Shown here piece by piece: positions 1 to 8,967 of a stretch of DNA of 64,000 nt. The notes beneath the pieces were generated by a model that had not been told where the DNA came from, searched no databases, and was given only the letters and a program-made list of their open reading frames with translations. Source of the stretch: Flavilitoribacter sp020436695. GTDB taxonomy: Bacteria > Bacteroidota > Bacteroidia > Chitinophagales > Saprospiraceae. Each line of letters starts with the position of its first letter. Positions within the stretch are counted from its first letter, which is position 1. Both the position numbers and the translations under genes were made by a program. The stretch spans positions 79,776-143,775 of the forward strand of contig JAWKLQ010000026.1 of NCBI GenBank assembly GCA_041392665.1, in the 5' to 3' direction.

Positions 1-402
1 CTTGAATTTCTGTACACCGCTGGCCTTAAACGGATTATCTCTCCGTGGAGTTGGCCGGCTCTGGTATTGGGCCGTTTGGCGTGGATCGGGGCGACTGGTT
101 CTGCGCTCTCTTTCCTGGGTTCTCTGCCGGCTGCGTTCTTCCCGACTTTCCTGTCGGTTATTTCGGTTGTAGCCCTGGTAACTTTGCTGTTGTTTGCGAA
201 TAGATGCCCGGTTGTATTTCCGGTTGAACTCGTCCTCATCCATGGAAAAGAAAACGATCGCATCGATCAGTGCAATAAGCCAGGTTATCCAAAAGAAGAA
301 CAGGTAGACTATACCCAGACCTATCTGCCCCAGGTAAAAGCGATGAATACCAAGCCCTCCGAAAAAAAGGGCCAAAATTCCAGCTACGTTCTTATCCTTC
401 AT
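1..402 (-). CDS. TM2 domain membrane protein (C-terminus beyond window)
   Basis: The minus strand is open from an ATG at 402 to the left edge (134 codons, no stop seen), so the gene is partial at its C-terminus. The first ~55 residues are a TM2 domain: MKDKNVAGILALFFGGLGIH, then RFYLG, then a second hydrophobic helix with the family's conserved aspartate (LIALIDAIVFF). A long hydrophilic stretch rich in Arg, Gln and Ser follows (residues ~60-125), ending in NPFKASGVQKFK at the edge. TM2 proteins are small two-helix membrane proteins, and the role of bacterial members is not established. The NPFK...GVQKFK ending resembles the start of a TPR-like tail seen in Bacteroidota TM2 proteins; that is inference. 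It lies downstream of the phosphatase gene on the same strand, 228 bp away, with a small hairpin between them. Confidence 0.85.
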   Translation of the reverse strand, partial: MKDKNVAGILALFFGGLGIHRFYLGQIGLGIVYLFFFWITWLIALIDAIVFFSMDEDEFNRKYNRASIRKQQQSYQGYNRNNRQESREERSRQRTQERERRTSRPDPRQTAQYQSRPTPRRDNPFKASGVQKFK

Positions 403-538
403 GTGAAAATTCCTTTATTATTTTATGAGCGCGTCATCTTATAAGCCAAATTCAAACAGCTTCTTATAGTGAAGCTTTTAATTGCCCTCCAATTTAAACC
501 GGATCCGGAATCCTTAATATAAACGGACAACTGGGGCA

Positions 539-558
539 TTACGTTCAAAGGAACGTAA
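539..558. repeat. 8-bp hairpin between phosphatase and TM2 genes
   Basis: TTACGTTC and GAACGTAA form a perfect 8-bp stem around AAAG. It sits 73 bp past the phosphatase stop and has no T-tract. It may be a weak transcript end or an operator for the TM2 gene. The rest of 403-630 shows nothing else recognisable. Confidence 0.4.
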
Positions 559-630
559 GCTATCTTTCCCCGCCAGGATTATAAAACTCAATAGATCAGG
601 CTACGCAAATCATGGACGAAGGTCCGCTAT

Positions 631-1881
631 TCAGTTCTTGAATATTTTGCAGGTCAGCACTGTGAAATCATCGGGATAAGTTTGATCACCGATAAAAACG
701 CCCAGTCTTTCCACCAGGTTGTCATTAAAAGCCGAAGCTGACAATTGGTAGTGCTTTCTTACGAAATTGTAAAGCATTTGTTCACTGAGGAAATCGCCGG
801 CCGCATTGCGCAAGTCGGTCAGTCCGTCGGTAAAGGCCAGGATGATGGCTTCGTTATCAAGGAACAAACTGCCGACTTCCACTTCCGGCAACTCTACAAA
901 AGAGCCCAGTATGGTACAACCTTTATTCAGGAGAATGACCTCATCATTGGTGACCAGCACCGGTGGATTATGTCCGGCATTGATGTACCGCAGCTCTCCG
1001 GTATTGATATCGTACTGAGCTATGAAAAAAGTAATGAACCGTTCTCCCTGCGTGATGCGATTGACGGATAGGTTAAGGGCATGAATGAATTCTTTCAGAT
1101 TGGTGCGCTTATTGATCAGGGTATGAAAATTAGCCTGGAAATTAGCCATCAGCAGGGCGGCGGCCATGCCCTTACCGGAAATGTCGCCTACACAGAATAC
1201 GATCTTACCATCTTCAAATTCGATAAAATCAAAATAGTCACCACCCACTCCCAACTGGGGTTTATAGATACTGCTGAGTTCATAGCAGGATTTGCTCGGC
1301 AGACTTTGCGGAATAAGCATTCTTTGCATTTCGCTGGCCAGTTCCATCTCATGCTTCAGACGTTCCTGCTCGAGTTGCCGGCGAAACAGGCGCTTGTTCT
1401 CAATGGCTACCGCGATGATATTGGTAATAGTGGTGATGAACTGGATCTTATTATACATATCGTCATCTTCACCGAATCCCCCGATGAACACATAAGCAAT
1501 GGAGGTATCCTTGTGCAGGACGGGAATGACGACGTCAAATTCTTTGAAGAAGGGATGATCCGCTTCGTCGATATTCTGGATGTTGGCAAACCGGGGAAAA
1601 TAGGAAGGGATATCTTCTGTAAACAAAACTTCATCAATACCAATGGAAGTAGCATTGACCCACTGCTTGTCTTTTTTGATAAAAAGCACCATTTTCTTGA
1701 TCCCTACTTCCCAACTCAGGAAAGAGCGGTACATATTGAATAATCCCTCTGCCGAAACATTATTATTGATGGCCTGCGTGATATTCAATAAGCGGTTGAT
1801 TTGCAGCTGCTTTAGGTTGAGCTCCCGCTCAAGTGCTTCTATCTTTGACAATCCGGCTTTTATTTTTGTTAGATCCGTCAT
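631..1881 (-). CDS. GAF-domain SpoIIE/PP2C-type serine phosphatase
   Basis: A 416-residue protein from the ATG at 1881. The open frame extends to 1995, but that extension would run into the divergent gene and has no conserved look. Residues ~8-35 are a short coiled coil, ~40-165 a GAF-like sensor, and ~195-416 an RsbU/SpoIIE phosphatase domain. Metal-binding motifs are intact: GGDYFD (213-218), GDISGKG (232-238), FTDGLTD (350-356) and DDFTVL near the end. The family dephosphorylates phosphorylated STAS-domain anti-anti-sigma proteins in partner-switching cascades, here probably in the cytoplasm because no membrane segment is seen. A STAS protein at 46186-46539 is a possible but unproven partner. 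It is divergent from the glycosyltransferase gene, with a 120-bp shared upstream region containing a weak TATATTTA box on this strand. Confidence 0.9.
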   Translation of the reverse strand: MTDLTKIKAGLSKIEALERELNLKQLQINRLLNITQAINNNVSAEGLFNMYRSFLSWEVGIKKMVLFIKKDKQWVNATSIGIDEVLFTEDIPSYFPRFANIQNIDEADHPFFKEFDVVIPVLHKDTSIAYVFIGGFGEDDDMYNKIQFITTITNIIAVAIENKRLFRRQLEQERLKHEMELASEMQRMLIPQSLPSKSCYELSSIYKPQLGVGGDYFDFIEFEDGKIVFCVGDISGKGMAAALLMANFQANFHTLINKRTNLKEFIHALNLSVNRITQGERFITFFIAQYDINTGELRYINAGHNPPVLVTNDEVILLNKGCTILGSFVELPEVEVGSLFLDNEAIILAFTDGLTDLRNAAGDFLSEQMLYNFVRKHYQLSASAFNDNLVERLGVFIGDQTYPDDFTVLTCKIFKN

Positions 1882-2001
1882 TCCGTTTTGGTTCCCGGTA
1901 AATATAATAAAGATGTTGCCGAAAATTTCTCCTTCCCGTCTGTAAAAGCGGCATTTATTTCTAATTTCCAGACTGATTTGTTGCGCAAACGTCAATCATT
2001 G

Positions 2002-3117
2002 ATGCAAATTCTGCTGATCGAACCCTTTTTTACCGGTAGTCACCGGCAATGGGCGGAAGGATACCGGAAATTCAGCCGGCATCAGGTCCGAATCCTCCAG
2101 CTTCCCGGGCGTCACTGGAAATGGAGAATGTATGGAGGTGCCGTCAGTTTGGCCCGGCAATTCCTCCAGCTGGATCAGCTGCCGGATCTCATCCTGGCTT
2201 CCGATATGCTGGATCTGACTACTTTCCTGAGCCTGACCCGCGCACGGAGCGCCGGAATACCAGCAATTGTTTATTTCCACGAAAATCAGATCACCTATCC
2301 CTGGTCAGCTGCGGATGAGGATACTCGTTTGGGTCGCAATAACCAATATGGTTTTCTCAATTATACCAGTGCCCTGGCGGCCGATCGTGTGTTCTTTAAC
2401 TCCGCATACCATCGGACGTCCTTCCTATCGGCACTGGAACCTTTTCTCCGACAATTTCCCGATCAACGGGAACTGGAACTGATTGAACAGATCAGCGAAA
2501 AGAGTGAAGTCCTGCCGCTGGGAATGGACCTCCATTCATTGGCACAAAACCCGCCCGCAAAACGTCCGGAGGAGCCGGTTATTGTGTGGAACCATAGATG
2601 GGAGTACGATAAGCATCCGGAATTGTTTTTTCAGGCCCTGACCCAACTCCACAACGAAGGATGTGCATTTAAACTGATCGTGATGGGTGAGGCTTTTCAA
2701 AAAAGTCCGGAGATCTTTTCCGTGGCCCGGGAAAAATTGAGTACCCATCTTCTGCATTTCGGGTATGCTCCGGACAGAGATGCCTACGCCCGCTGGCTGC
2801 ATTTGGCAGATATTGTGCCGGTGAGTAGCCGGCAGGATTTTTTCGGGGGTAGTGTGGTAGAGGCGCTTTATTGCAATTGTCATCCGCTGTTGCCCAACCG
2901 GCTGGCTTTTCCGGAACATCTACCCGAGGCGAAACGAACGGAATATTTGTATGACCGGGAGTCGGAATTTACGGGTCGACTCCGGATGTTATTGCCCCAA
3001 ATTGACCGTATTCGCAGCAATACCTGTTATCGTGATTTTGTAGCGCACTATGATTGGCGTATTTTAGCTCCCGTTTATGACGATTCGATGATGCAGCTGA
3101 GTAAGAAACGGCTTTAA
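2002..3117 (+). CDS. GTDC1/QTMAN-like glycosyltransferase (DUF3524 plus GT4)
   Basis: A 371-residue protein from the ATG at 2002. The upstream in-frame extension overlaps the divergent gene and is rejected. The N-terminal half matches the DUF3524 pattern: ILLIEPFFTGSHRQWAEGY, LPGRHWKWRM, YFHENQITYP and NNQYGFLNYTSALAADRVFF. The C-terminal half is a GT4 fold with WNHRWEYDKHPE and the donor-site segment QDFFGGSVVEA. The animal homologue GTDC1 was identified as the enzyme that adds mannose to queuosine in tRNA-Asp (QTMAN), and bacterial members carry that family name. The acceptor and sugar used here are unproven. It is followed by the hydrolase and GH13 genes on the same strand. Family assignment is strong; exact reaction is uncertain. 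Confidence 0.85.
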   Translation: MQILLIEPFFTGSHRQWAEGYRKFSRHQVRILQLPGRHWKWRMYGGAVSLARQFLQLDQLPDLILASDMLDLTTFLSLTRARSAGIPAIVYFHENQITYPWSAADEDTRLGRNNQYGFLNYTSALAADRVFFNSAYHRTSFLSALEPFLRQFPDQRELELIEQISEKSEVLPLGMDLHSLAQNPPAKRPEEPVIVWNHRWEYDKHPELFFQALTQLHNEGCAFKLIVMGEAFQKSPEIFSVAREKLSTHLLHFGYAPDRDAYARWLHLADIVPVSSRQDFFGGSVVEALYCNCHPLLPNRLAFPEHLPEAKRTEYLYDRESEFTGRLRMLLPQIDRIRSNTCYRDFVAHYDWRILAPVYDDSMMQLSKKRL

Positions 3118-3221
3118 AACCGCTCACGAGGCTGCATCACAGAAAGCCGCTCACCGCAGTTCCGTTCTTTTTTCAAAGGACATCCGGCCTAACCAGATAG
3201 CTATTTAACAACTTGAGCTAC

Positions 3222-4034
3222 ATGAAGCACATTAAATTTGAAGAGCATCGCGTCTACTACAATTCCAAAGGTAAAGGACCGGCGGTCGTTCTACTGCACG
3301 GATTTTGTGAAGACAGCCGCCTTTGGGAAGATTTTAAGAACGACCTGATCGAGGAGAAATACCGCGTGATCTGTGTCGACCTGCCTGGGTTTGGCCAATC
3401 GGAAGTGATGGAGCATATTTCTATGGCGGGCATGGCGGAAGCGGTGGCGGCAGTTGTTAAGGGCCTGAAGCTGGAAGAGATTATCCTGATCGGCCATTCG
3501 ATGGGAGGATACGTAGCCTTGGCTTTTGCCGAGCGATACCCTGAGCTCCTGTCCGGATTAGGGCTTTTCCACTCACAGGCCCGGGAGGATAGCGATGAGA
3601 AAAAAGCGGCACGCCAGAAAAGTGTGGATTTTATTCTTCGTCAGGGTTCAGCCCTGTATGTCAAACAGACTATCCCCAGTTTGTTCGCACCAAAGTTTAT
3701 CAACAGTAATACCTTTCTCATAGAGAAACTTACCTTTCGTGCTTCCCGTTATGAGCCGGCGGGTATCGTAACGGCCCTGATCGGTATGAAGGACCGGCCG
3801 GACCGTTCGGAGGTTTTACGGCAAATTAAATGTCCGGTATTGTTCATCATCGGCAAACTGGATACGCTCATACCCGAAGAGAGCAGTCTGGAACAGACGC
3901 ATCTTCCCAAAGTAGCCGATATTCATATTCTGGATAAAGTAGGCCACATGGGCATGTTTGAGGCGGTCAAACAGACACAGTCCATCGTTCGCCAATTTGC
4001 CAATTTCTGCCAAGATTATCAGTATGAAGATTAA
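3222..4034 (+). CDS. alpha/beta hydrolase
   Basis: A 270-residue protein from the ATG at 3222; a TTG three codons upstream is the only other nearby start. The alpha/beta-hydrolase fold shows LLHGF for the oxyanion hole (~24-28), the nucleophile elbow GHSMGG with Ser93, a likely acid Asp in GKLDTLIP, and the catalytic His in GHMGMFE (~242). A helical cap lies between. There is no signal peptide, so it is probably cytoplasmic. The substrate cannot be read from sequence; family members include esterases, haloperoxidase-like and ring-cleavage hydrolases. Its 3' end overlaps the GH13 start by 11 bases, suggesting coupled translation, and it follows the glycosyltransferase gene by 104 bp. Confidence 0.88.
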   Translation: MKHIKFEEHRVYYNSKGKGPAVVLLHGFCEDSRLWEDFKNDLIEEKYRVICVDLPGFGQSEVMEHISMAGMAEAVAAVVKGLKLEEIILIGHSMGGYVALAFAERYPELLSGLGLFHSQAREDSDEKKAARQKSVDFILRQGSALYVKQTIPSLFAPKFINSNTFLIEKLTFRASRYEPAGIVTALIGMKDRPDRSEVLRQIKCPVLFIIGKLDTLIPEESSLEQTHLPKVADIHILDKVGHMGMFEAVKQTQSIVRQFANFCQDYQYED

Positions 4035-5535
4035 GCAGCCCCATCCCGTACTTTATCAGATCAACACCCGCGTTTGGCTGCGGCAATTCGGCCCGGATGC
4101 CTGTTTATCTGATGTGCCGACCTCCTATTGGGATCGTCTGCACGAGCAGGGTGTCCATCTGGTCTGGCTGATGGGGATCTGGCAGACGGTCAGTCTTGAT
4201 CAGGTGCACCGCTACGCTATGATCGAGGGATTGCAGCAGGAATATACCCATGCATTGCCCGACTGGACGAGCGAGGATGTGATCGGTTCACCTTACGCCA
4301 TCGATGAATACCGGCCGGCGGATAGGATCGGAAACTGGAAAGATCTGGCTGGTGTACGCAAACAACTTCACCAACGGGGAATGGGCCTGATACTGGACTT
4401 TGTGCCCAATCATTTCCACGCTGAATCGAGTCTCATTGCCAAACATCCTTATCTTTTCCTGAAAGGAGGAGAAGATCAACTTCGCGATGAGCCGACCACC
4501 TTTTATCGTTTTGACGGAAAGATCTGGGCGCATGGACGAGACCCCTATTTCCCGGCTTGGGAAGATACTATTCAGATCGATTATTTTAACGAGCAGGCCC
4601 GTACCTTTATGAGTGAGCAATTGCTCAAACTGGCCGGAGTATGTGATGGGGTACGATGTGATATGGCTATGTTGATGCTCGGGACGGTATTCGGGAGTAC
4701 CTGGCGGCATGTACCGGATTACGCGGAATGGCCCGAGGAATTTTGGTCATTAGCGATTGGAAATCTACGAAAGAGCCATCCGGATTTTCTCATGATCGCC
4801 GAAGCTTACTGGGATCTGGAATGGCAGCTCCAGCAACTTGGCTTTGATTATACCTACGATAAACGTTTGCTCGACCGATTGCACGAAGCGAATGTGGATG
4901 CTATCCGCGGCCATTTGTTTGCCGATCCGGACTTCCGGGATCATTCGGTACGCTTTCTGGAAAACCACGATGAAGACCGCATTTTAAAGTGTATGAACAG
5001 CAAACAGGCGGAAGCCGCCGCGATCATTTCTTATACATTGCCGGGGATGCGCTTTTTTTATGACGGACAGTGGGAAGGCCGGCGGGTACGGCTTCCCGTT
5101 CAGTTGGGGCGATTACCCGATGAGCGTCCCTGCACCTGTGCGGTGAATGCACGACTACAGGAAGAGGCGGTACAGGGGAATGAGGTGGTTTGTTCCTGTA
5201 GCGTTGTCTTTTATAAGAAGCTGCTGGCTTATCTGCAAAAGCCGGTTTTTCATAAAGGGCAATGGCAACAACTGGAATTGGCTCACGGTGGTGAGTACAT
5301 TTTAGCGTGGCGCTGGCAACTGAAGAAGGAGAATGTAGTGGTGATCATCAATTACGCCAATCATAGCGTTGGGGGTACGCTGCATCCCATTTACCGGGAA
5401 GATAAAACCGTAGTGGTAAACGAACCCTGGACCGGCGAACAATATAAGTATGCCGGGTCGAAGGTATTTCCCCTGCATTTGTATCCTTATGAATACCGGT
5501 TGCTGGAATTTACCTTAGATGAATCCTCAGGGTAG
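4024..5535 (+). CDS. alpha-amylase family (GH13) enzyme
   Basis: A 503-residue protein starting at the ATG at 4024, inside the last codons of the hydrolase gene; the longer frame upstream just reads through that gene. It has the GH13 barrel motifs: region I DFVPNH (125-130), region II GVRCDMAML with nucleophile Asp213, region III IAEAYWD with acid/base Glu260, and region IV ENHDED with Asp316. All three catalytic acids are present. There is no signal peptide, pointing to a cytoplasmic enzyme acting on alpha-glucans or small alpha-glucosides. The C-terminal ~100 residues form a beta domain typical of the family. The specific activity (amylase, transferase or trehalose-related) cannot be decided by eye. 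Confidence 0.9.
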   Translation: MKIKQPHPVLYQINTRVWLRQFGPDACLSDVPTSYWDRLHEQGVHLVWLMGIWQTVSLDQVHRYAMIEGLQQEYTHALPDWTSEDVIGSPYAIDEYRPADRIGNWKDLAGVRKQLHQRGMGLILDFVPNHFHAESSLIAKHPYLFLKGGEDQLRDEPTTFYRFDGKIWAHGRDPYFPAWEDTIQIDYFNEQARTFMSEQLLKLAGVCDGVRCDMAMLMLGTVFGSTWRHVPDYAEWPEEFWSLAIGNLRKSHPDFLMIAEAYWDLEWQLQQLGFDYTYDKRLLDRLHEANVDAIRGHLFADPDFRDHSVRFLENHDEDRILKCMNSKQAEAAAIISYTLPGMRFFYDGQWEGRRVRLPVQLGRLPDERPCTCAVNARLQEEAVQGNEVVCSCSVVFYKKLLAYLQKPVFHKGQWQQLELAHGGEYILAWRWQLKKENVVVIINYANHSVGGTLHPIYREDKTVVVNEPWTGEQYKYAGSKVFPLHLYPYEYRLLEFTLDESSG

Positions 5536-5537
5536 AT

Positions 5538-7181
5538 CTATTTTTCATATTGGCTTTTAAGTTGCTGGAATTCAGGATCTTCCCAGTATTGATCATAGGG
5601 CGGATCACCGCGTTTCAGTGCAGCCGGAGATAAACCTTTTTCAAAGGCGACACTGAGATATTGGAGGAAGCGATCCCGATGACCGGTGAAATGATAGGCC
5701 TCGGCTAAAGTAGAATAAGGATAACCCACCGTACTGTCTACGGCTATAGCCTCCCGGGCGTAAACAAGGCCGGAGTCCGGCTGCCCGGAAAAGTTAAAGG
5801 CCATGGCAACCATGTTCAACGTTCTCTGCTTCTCTTCTACCGACCGGTAAATGTCTTGAACTTTTTTTCCGATGGCAATGGCATCGTTGTATAGCCCCGT
5901 CCGATATAATGCTGTGGTCGTCAGCTGTATGGTAAAAGGATTGTCCGGTTGCAATGCGATCTTTAAATGGGCATACTTCCTGATCTTTGAGGAATCCTGC
6001 TCCAGCATGGCCTTGAATAACTGTGCATCTGTTTCGCCGATGATATCGCCTTTTTTTTGTGCTTTTTTTATGGCGTCATCCAGAATTTCGTTGGCTTCTG
6101 CCAGTTGACCGCGCCCGGCCTTTTTATCTGCCCAGTTGAACAAGAGGTAGGCATCATCCGAATGTTCAGTGGCCTGCCGGAATGCTTCATCGGAGGCCTC
6201 TTGTTTTCCAAGCGCATCTAGCAGATAGGCATAGGAATTCCAGAAACTGGCCTTATCCGGGTCCAGTTCTATGACTTTTTCCAATGCCGGTAAAGCTTCT
6301 TCGAGATGGCCCTGGTCACGGAGTAAATAGGCTTTACGCAACCAACCCAGCGCAAAATCCGGTTGGCTCTGGATGGCCCATTCAAACTTTTCCATAGCCT
6401 CTTCCGGTGCATCTTTCTTTTCCAGTGCGACTCCCCAGGCCAGATAGGCCCAGTGTTGTTCATTGGACCGATCCAGCAACATTTGCCGGGCGGTAGCAAT
6501 GGCCTGATCATGTTCACCCATATGGGTATAATAAATAGCCAGGCGATAAGGGTCGGTATTCTTTAAGATCAACTTGGCCGCATCATTCAAAATGCCGTCG
6601 ATAGCCATTTGATAGCCCTGATCCAGAGATTGGGTGACTGTTTCCGGTTGGGCTCCGGTCATTCGCAGCGTTAGGGCCAGGGTCTGGTCAGTCTGGGTGA
6701 TCTCACCGCGGATAAGATTGTTTTTTCTACCAATTAGATCCCGCAGATAAAAACCGATACTTTTCAGGGATAGACCTACACCTAGGACATCTACATTTAA
6801 TTCGGGCTGCTGTTCATCTCCTATGGCCTGTACACTATCTTCTTTAATAGTGGCAGCATCTTTTTTTAGAAGGAGATAGTGGTCTTCCAGTCGGCGGGCG
6901 ATCACCGTACCGTCGAAACCGCTATCCTGTAATACTTTCGGAACGTTGAAAGACTGAATAGTATATCCTTCGTAAACGAGCGAGCGCCAGAGAAACAGCA
7001 ACAGCCCCAGAAACAATAAAATAGCACCTGATCTCAGCAGGAGGGAGGAGAAGGTTTGCAGCCAGGCTTCCGGTGCTTTAAGGTCCAATAGTCGCCGGAT
7101 GCGTTTAGTGCCGGAAGCAAGCTGCTGCCGGAAAGGAGAGCCTTTCTGAAAGATGACAAAAATGCGCTGAAAAAAACTCAC
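5538..7181 (-). CDS. membrane-anchored TPR repeat protein
   Basis: A 547-residue protein that starts with GTG at 7181; no suitable ATG lies nearby and the frame is closed upstream. One membrane helix (LLLRSGAILLFLGLLLFLW) lies near residues 45-70, preceded by a basic cytoplasmic segment. The rest is mainly helical repeats, with clear TPR-like units such as ALGWLRKAYLLRDQGHLEEA and a following ALPALEKVIELDP. TPR domains hold protein partners together, so this is probably a scaffold facing one side of the membrane. No catalytic motif is seen. It is convergent with GH13, with only two bases between the stops, and has no obvious operon partner. Function is unknown. Confidence 0.8.
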   Translation of the reverse strand: MSFFQRIFVIFQKGSPFRQQLASGTKRIRRLLDLKAPEAWLQTFSSLLLRSGAILLFLGLLLFLWRSLVYEGYTIQSFNVPKVLQDSGFDGTVIARRLEDHYLLLKKDAATIKEDSVQAIGDEQQPELNVDVLGVGLSLKSIGFYLRDLIGRKNNLIRGEITQTDQTLALTLRMTGAQPETVTQSLDQGYQMAIDGILNDAAKLILKNTDPYRLAIYYTHMGEHDQAIATARQMLLDRSNEQHWAYLAWGVALEKKDAPEEAMEKFEWAIQSQPDFALGWLRKAYLLRDQGHLEEALPALEKVIELDPDKASFWNSYAYLLDALGKQEASDEAFRQATEHSDDAYLLFNWADKKAGRGQLAEANEILDDAIKKAQKKGDIIGETDAQLFKAMLEQDSSKIRKYAHLKIALQPDNPFTIQLTTTALYRTGLYNDAIAIGKKVQDIYRSVEEKQRTLNMVAMAFNFSGQPDSGLVYAREAIAVDSTVGYPYSTLAEAYHFTGHRDRFLQYLSVAFEKGLSPAALKRGDPPYDQYWEDPEFQQLKSQYEK

Positions 7182-7243
7182 ATCGTATCTTTTAAGCGCA
7201 TTAATGATACGAAAAATCCAGCTAATTCAAAAAAGCACGGATG

Positions 7244-8341
7244 CTATACATCGTAGGTCAATTCCACCTCATCACTGGTGGGATGAGACTGGCAGGTAAG
7301 GATAAATCCCTCGGCGACCTCATCGTCATCCAGCGCGTAGCAGGCGTCCATCTTTACGCTTCCCCGGATGACCTTGGCCATACAGGTAGAGCAGGCGCCG
7401 GAATGGCAGGAATAAGGCGGATCGTAGCGAAGGTCCAGCAGAACGTCCAGGATGGTTTTACCCGGCGGCACTTCGGCTTCAATAGTGCTGCCGCTCAGGT
7501 GCACAATGATCTTTGCGCCGGCTTTTCCTTTGACTTTATCTTTTTCGTCTATATCGGAAGTGAATCGTTCCGTGTGAATGTGGTGCTTATCGATGCCCAG
7601 TTCTTTCAGTGCAACTTCTGCGGTAGTGATCATAGCTCCCGGGCCGCAGATGAAGTATTCGGTGAGCTTGGTACCGGCAGGATGATCGGCAATAAATTCT
7701 TTCACTGCCTGGCTGCTGATCCGACCTGTCTTCCCTTGCCAGAGGACTGTGCCTTTGGAGAGGAATCCGAAAACGCCACCGGATTTTTCCCGTTTGGGCT
7801 GGCTGAGGATGTGTTCCACTACAAGCTGTCCGCGATAGCGTTTTTCCAGTGTTTCGAGCTCTTCTTTGAAGATGATACTATTCTCGTTACGGTTCCCGTA
7901 AAGGAGGCAGACCTTACTCATGGGTTCCTTTTCCAGAACGGTCTTAAGAATAGACATCAAAGGAGTGATCCCGCTACCGGCACCGAAAAGATAATAGTTT
8001 TTTTGCTGTTCTTCCTGCAAAGGAGTGTAAAAGCGTCCTTCCGGCGGCATGACGGAAACGGTATCTCCAGCCTTCAGTTGATCATGAATATAATTGGATA
8101 CGATGCCACTTTTCAATCGCTTAACGGTCACGGCCAGGTCTTTATCCACTGGACTGCTGCACATAGAATAGGCGCGCCGTTCTTCTTTTCCTTTGATCTC
8201 AAATTTCAGGGTAAGATATTGTCCCTGCGTATATTGGAAGGTTTCACTCAGGTGATCGGGAACCTCAAAGACAACGGTCACAGCATCCTCGGTTTCGGCC
8301 TGGATGGCCTTTACATGCAGATCGTAAAAAGAGTGGTCCAT
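7244..8341 (-). CDS. PaaE-like ferredoxin-NAD(P)+ reductase (FAD, 2Fe-2S)
   Basis: A 365-residue protein with three domains in order: an FAD-binding barrel with RAYS (56-59), an NAD(P)-binding fold with GAGSGITP (120-127) and CGPGAM, and a C-terminal plant-type 2Fe-2S domain with Cys312, Cys317, Cys320 (CHSGACSTC) and Cys350 (LTCQ). This order and spacing match the PaaE/HmpX reductase family, which passes electrons from NADPH to a partner oxygenase. No other paa gene lies nearby, so its electron acceptor is unknown and PaaE should be read only as family resemblance. It is cytoplasmic, with no signal. A good TATCTTTG -7 box lies on this strand at 8424-8431. Confidence 0.9.
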   Translation of the reverse strand: MDHSFYDLHVKAIQAETEDAVTVVFEVPDHLSETFQYTQGQYLTLKFEIKGKEERRAYSMCSSPVDKDLAVTVKRLKSGIVSNYIHDQLKAGDTVSVMPPEGRFYTPLQEEQQKNYYLFGAGSGITPLMSILKTVLEKEPMSKVCLLYGNRNENSIIFKEELETLEKRYRGQLVVEHILSQPKREKSGGVFGFLSKGTVLWQGKTGRISSQAVKEFIADHPAGTKLTEYFICGPGAMITTAEVALKELGIDKHHIHTERFTSDIDEKDKVKGKAGAKIIVHLSGSTIEAEVPPGKTILDVLLDLRYDPPYSCHSGACSTCMAKVIRGSVKMDACYALDDDEVAEGFILTCQSHPTSDEVELTYDV

Positions 8342-8423
8342 TTATTACTTGTTGTTTTGTAGATCGATTTTGGAATTCTTGTTGGTATAACAGAGGGCAA
8401 GCGGGATTGATCGTTAAAAGCCG

Positions 8424-8431
8424 CAAAGATA
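8424..8431 (-). promoter_or_regulatory. -7 box (TATCTTTG) for PaaE-like gene
   Basis: TATCTTTG on the minus strand matches the Bacteroidota TAnnTTTG box exactly, 82 bases before the start codon. No clear -33 element is seen. Confidence 0.55.
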
Positions 8432-8600
8432 GGTAAGCCGAAGGAGTTTGCACCATGCAGAAGACGGTAAAAAGACCGCAAACTGCCTAAAATAGAAGAA
8501 ATATACGGTCCGGTTGATGCAAAACAACAATAAAATAGCTTAGTTTGCAGTAACTTTTACTCAATTGACCGTCCTAAGATCGCTATTGAGCTCTCCCCCA

Positions 8601-8608
8601 TAGCTTTG
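8601..8608 (+). promoter_or_regulatory. -7 box (TAGCTTTG) before a small plus-strand ORF
   Basis: TAGCTTTG matches TAnnTTTG exactly and lies 38 bases before the ATG at 8647. The rest of 8342-8646 holds a loose GTTTGC/GCAAAC pair near 8447-8490 and no other gene that I can support. Confidence 0.45.
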
Positions 8609-8646
8609 ATCAAAGTTCATTTACTTAACGGTTCGAATAAACGATT

Positions 8647-8880
8647 ATGGAAAATCTTTTTTGGGAAGATCTGGTATCGGATCATTCTGACTGGGGGGAT
8701 GAGTGGCTTGAATTGAGCCATGATCCGGAGGCAGGAGTGGTTGCTGCAGTTGGGATCTTTACTATGCTGAAACTTCGCTTCTGGCATCGTCTGCCGGATG
8801 GCATCTCGGACAGTTGTCTTGAATCTCACCGAAGTGATGAGGAAGTGCCGCCACAGGCAGCTAATACTTCAGTGCTATAA
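8647..8880 (+). CDS. possible small protein, no recognised family
   Basis: A 77-codon ORF in a 626-bp gap between two minus-strand genes. It begins MENLFWEDLVSDHSDWGDEW, is acidic at the N-terminus and has no cysteine pattern, signal or membrane segment. Support comes from the exact TAGCTTTG promoter box upstream and the ordinary amino-acid mix of the first half. Against it, the C-terminal part looks like low-quality sequence, and a minus-strand ORF of similar length overlaps it. No function can be suggested. Confidence 0.3.
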   Translation: MENLFWEDLVSDHSDWGDEWLELSHDPEAGVVAAVGIFTMLKLRFWHRLPDGISDSCLESHRSDEEVPPQAANTSVL

Positions 8881-8967
8881 TGCTTAATATTATCTGCTAA
8901 TTGCATTCGCAAATATTTCGCCTTTAGGAAGTGGCATTACTTTTCCCCTGATATTAATTTTTGCCGT

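Noticed and set aside
67..444. 125-codon plus-strand ORF at the left edge
   Set aside because: Antisense to the TM2-domain gene, which has an unmistakable TM2 pattern.
7244..8341. Phenylacetate degradation operon
   Set aside because: Only the PaaE-like reductase is present; no paaABCD, paaG or paaK nearby.
7241..8362. 373-codon plus-strand ORF opposite the PaaE-like gene
   Set aside because: It mirrors a well-recognised reductase on the other strand, with no family features; a shadow of codon bias.
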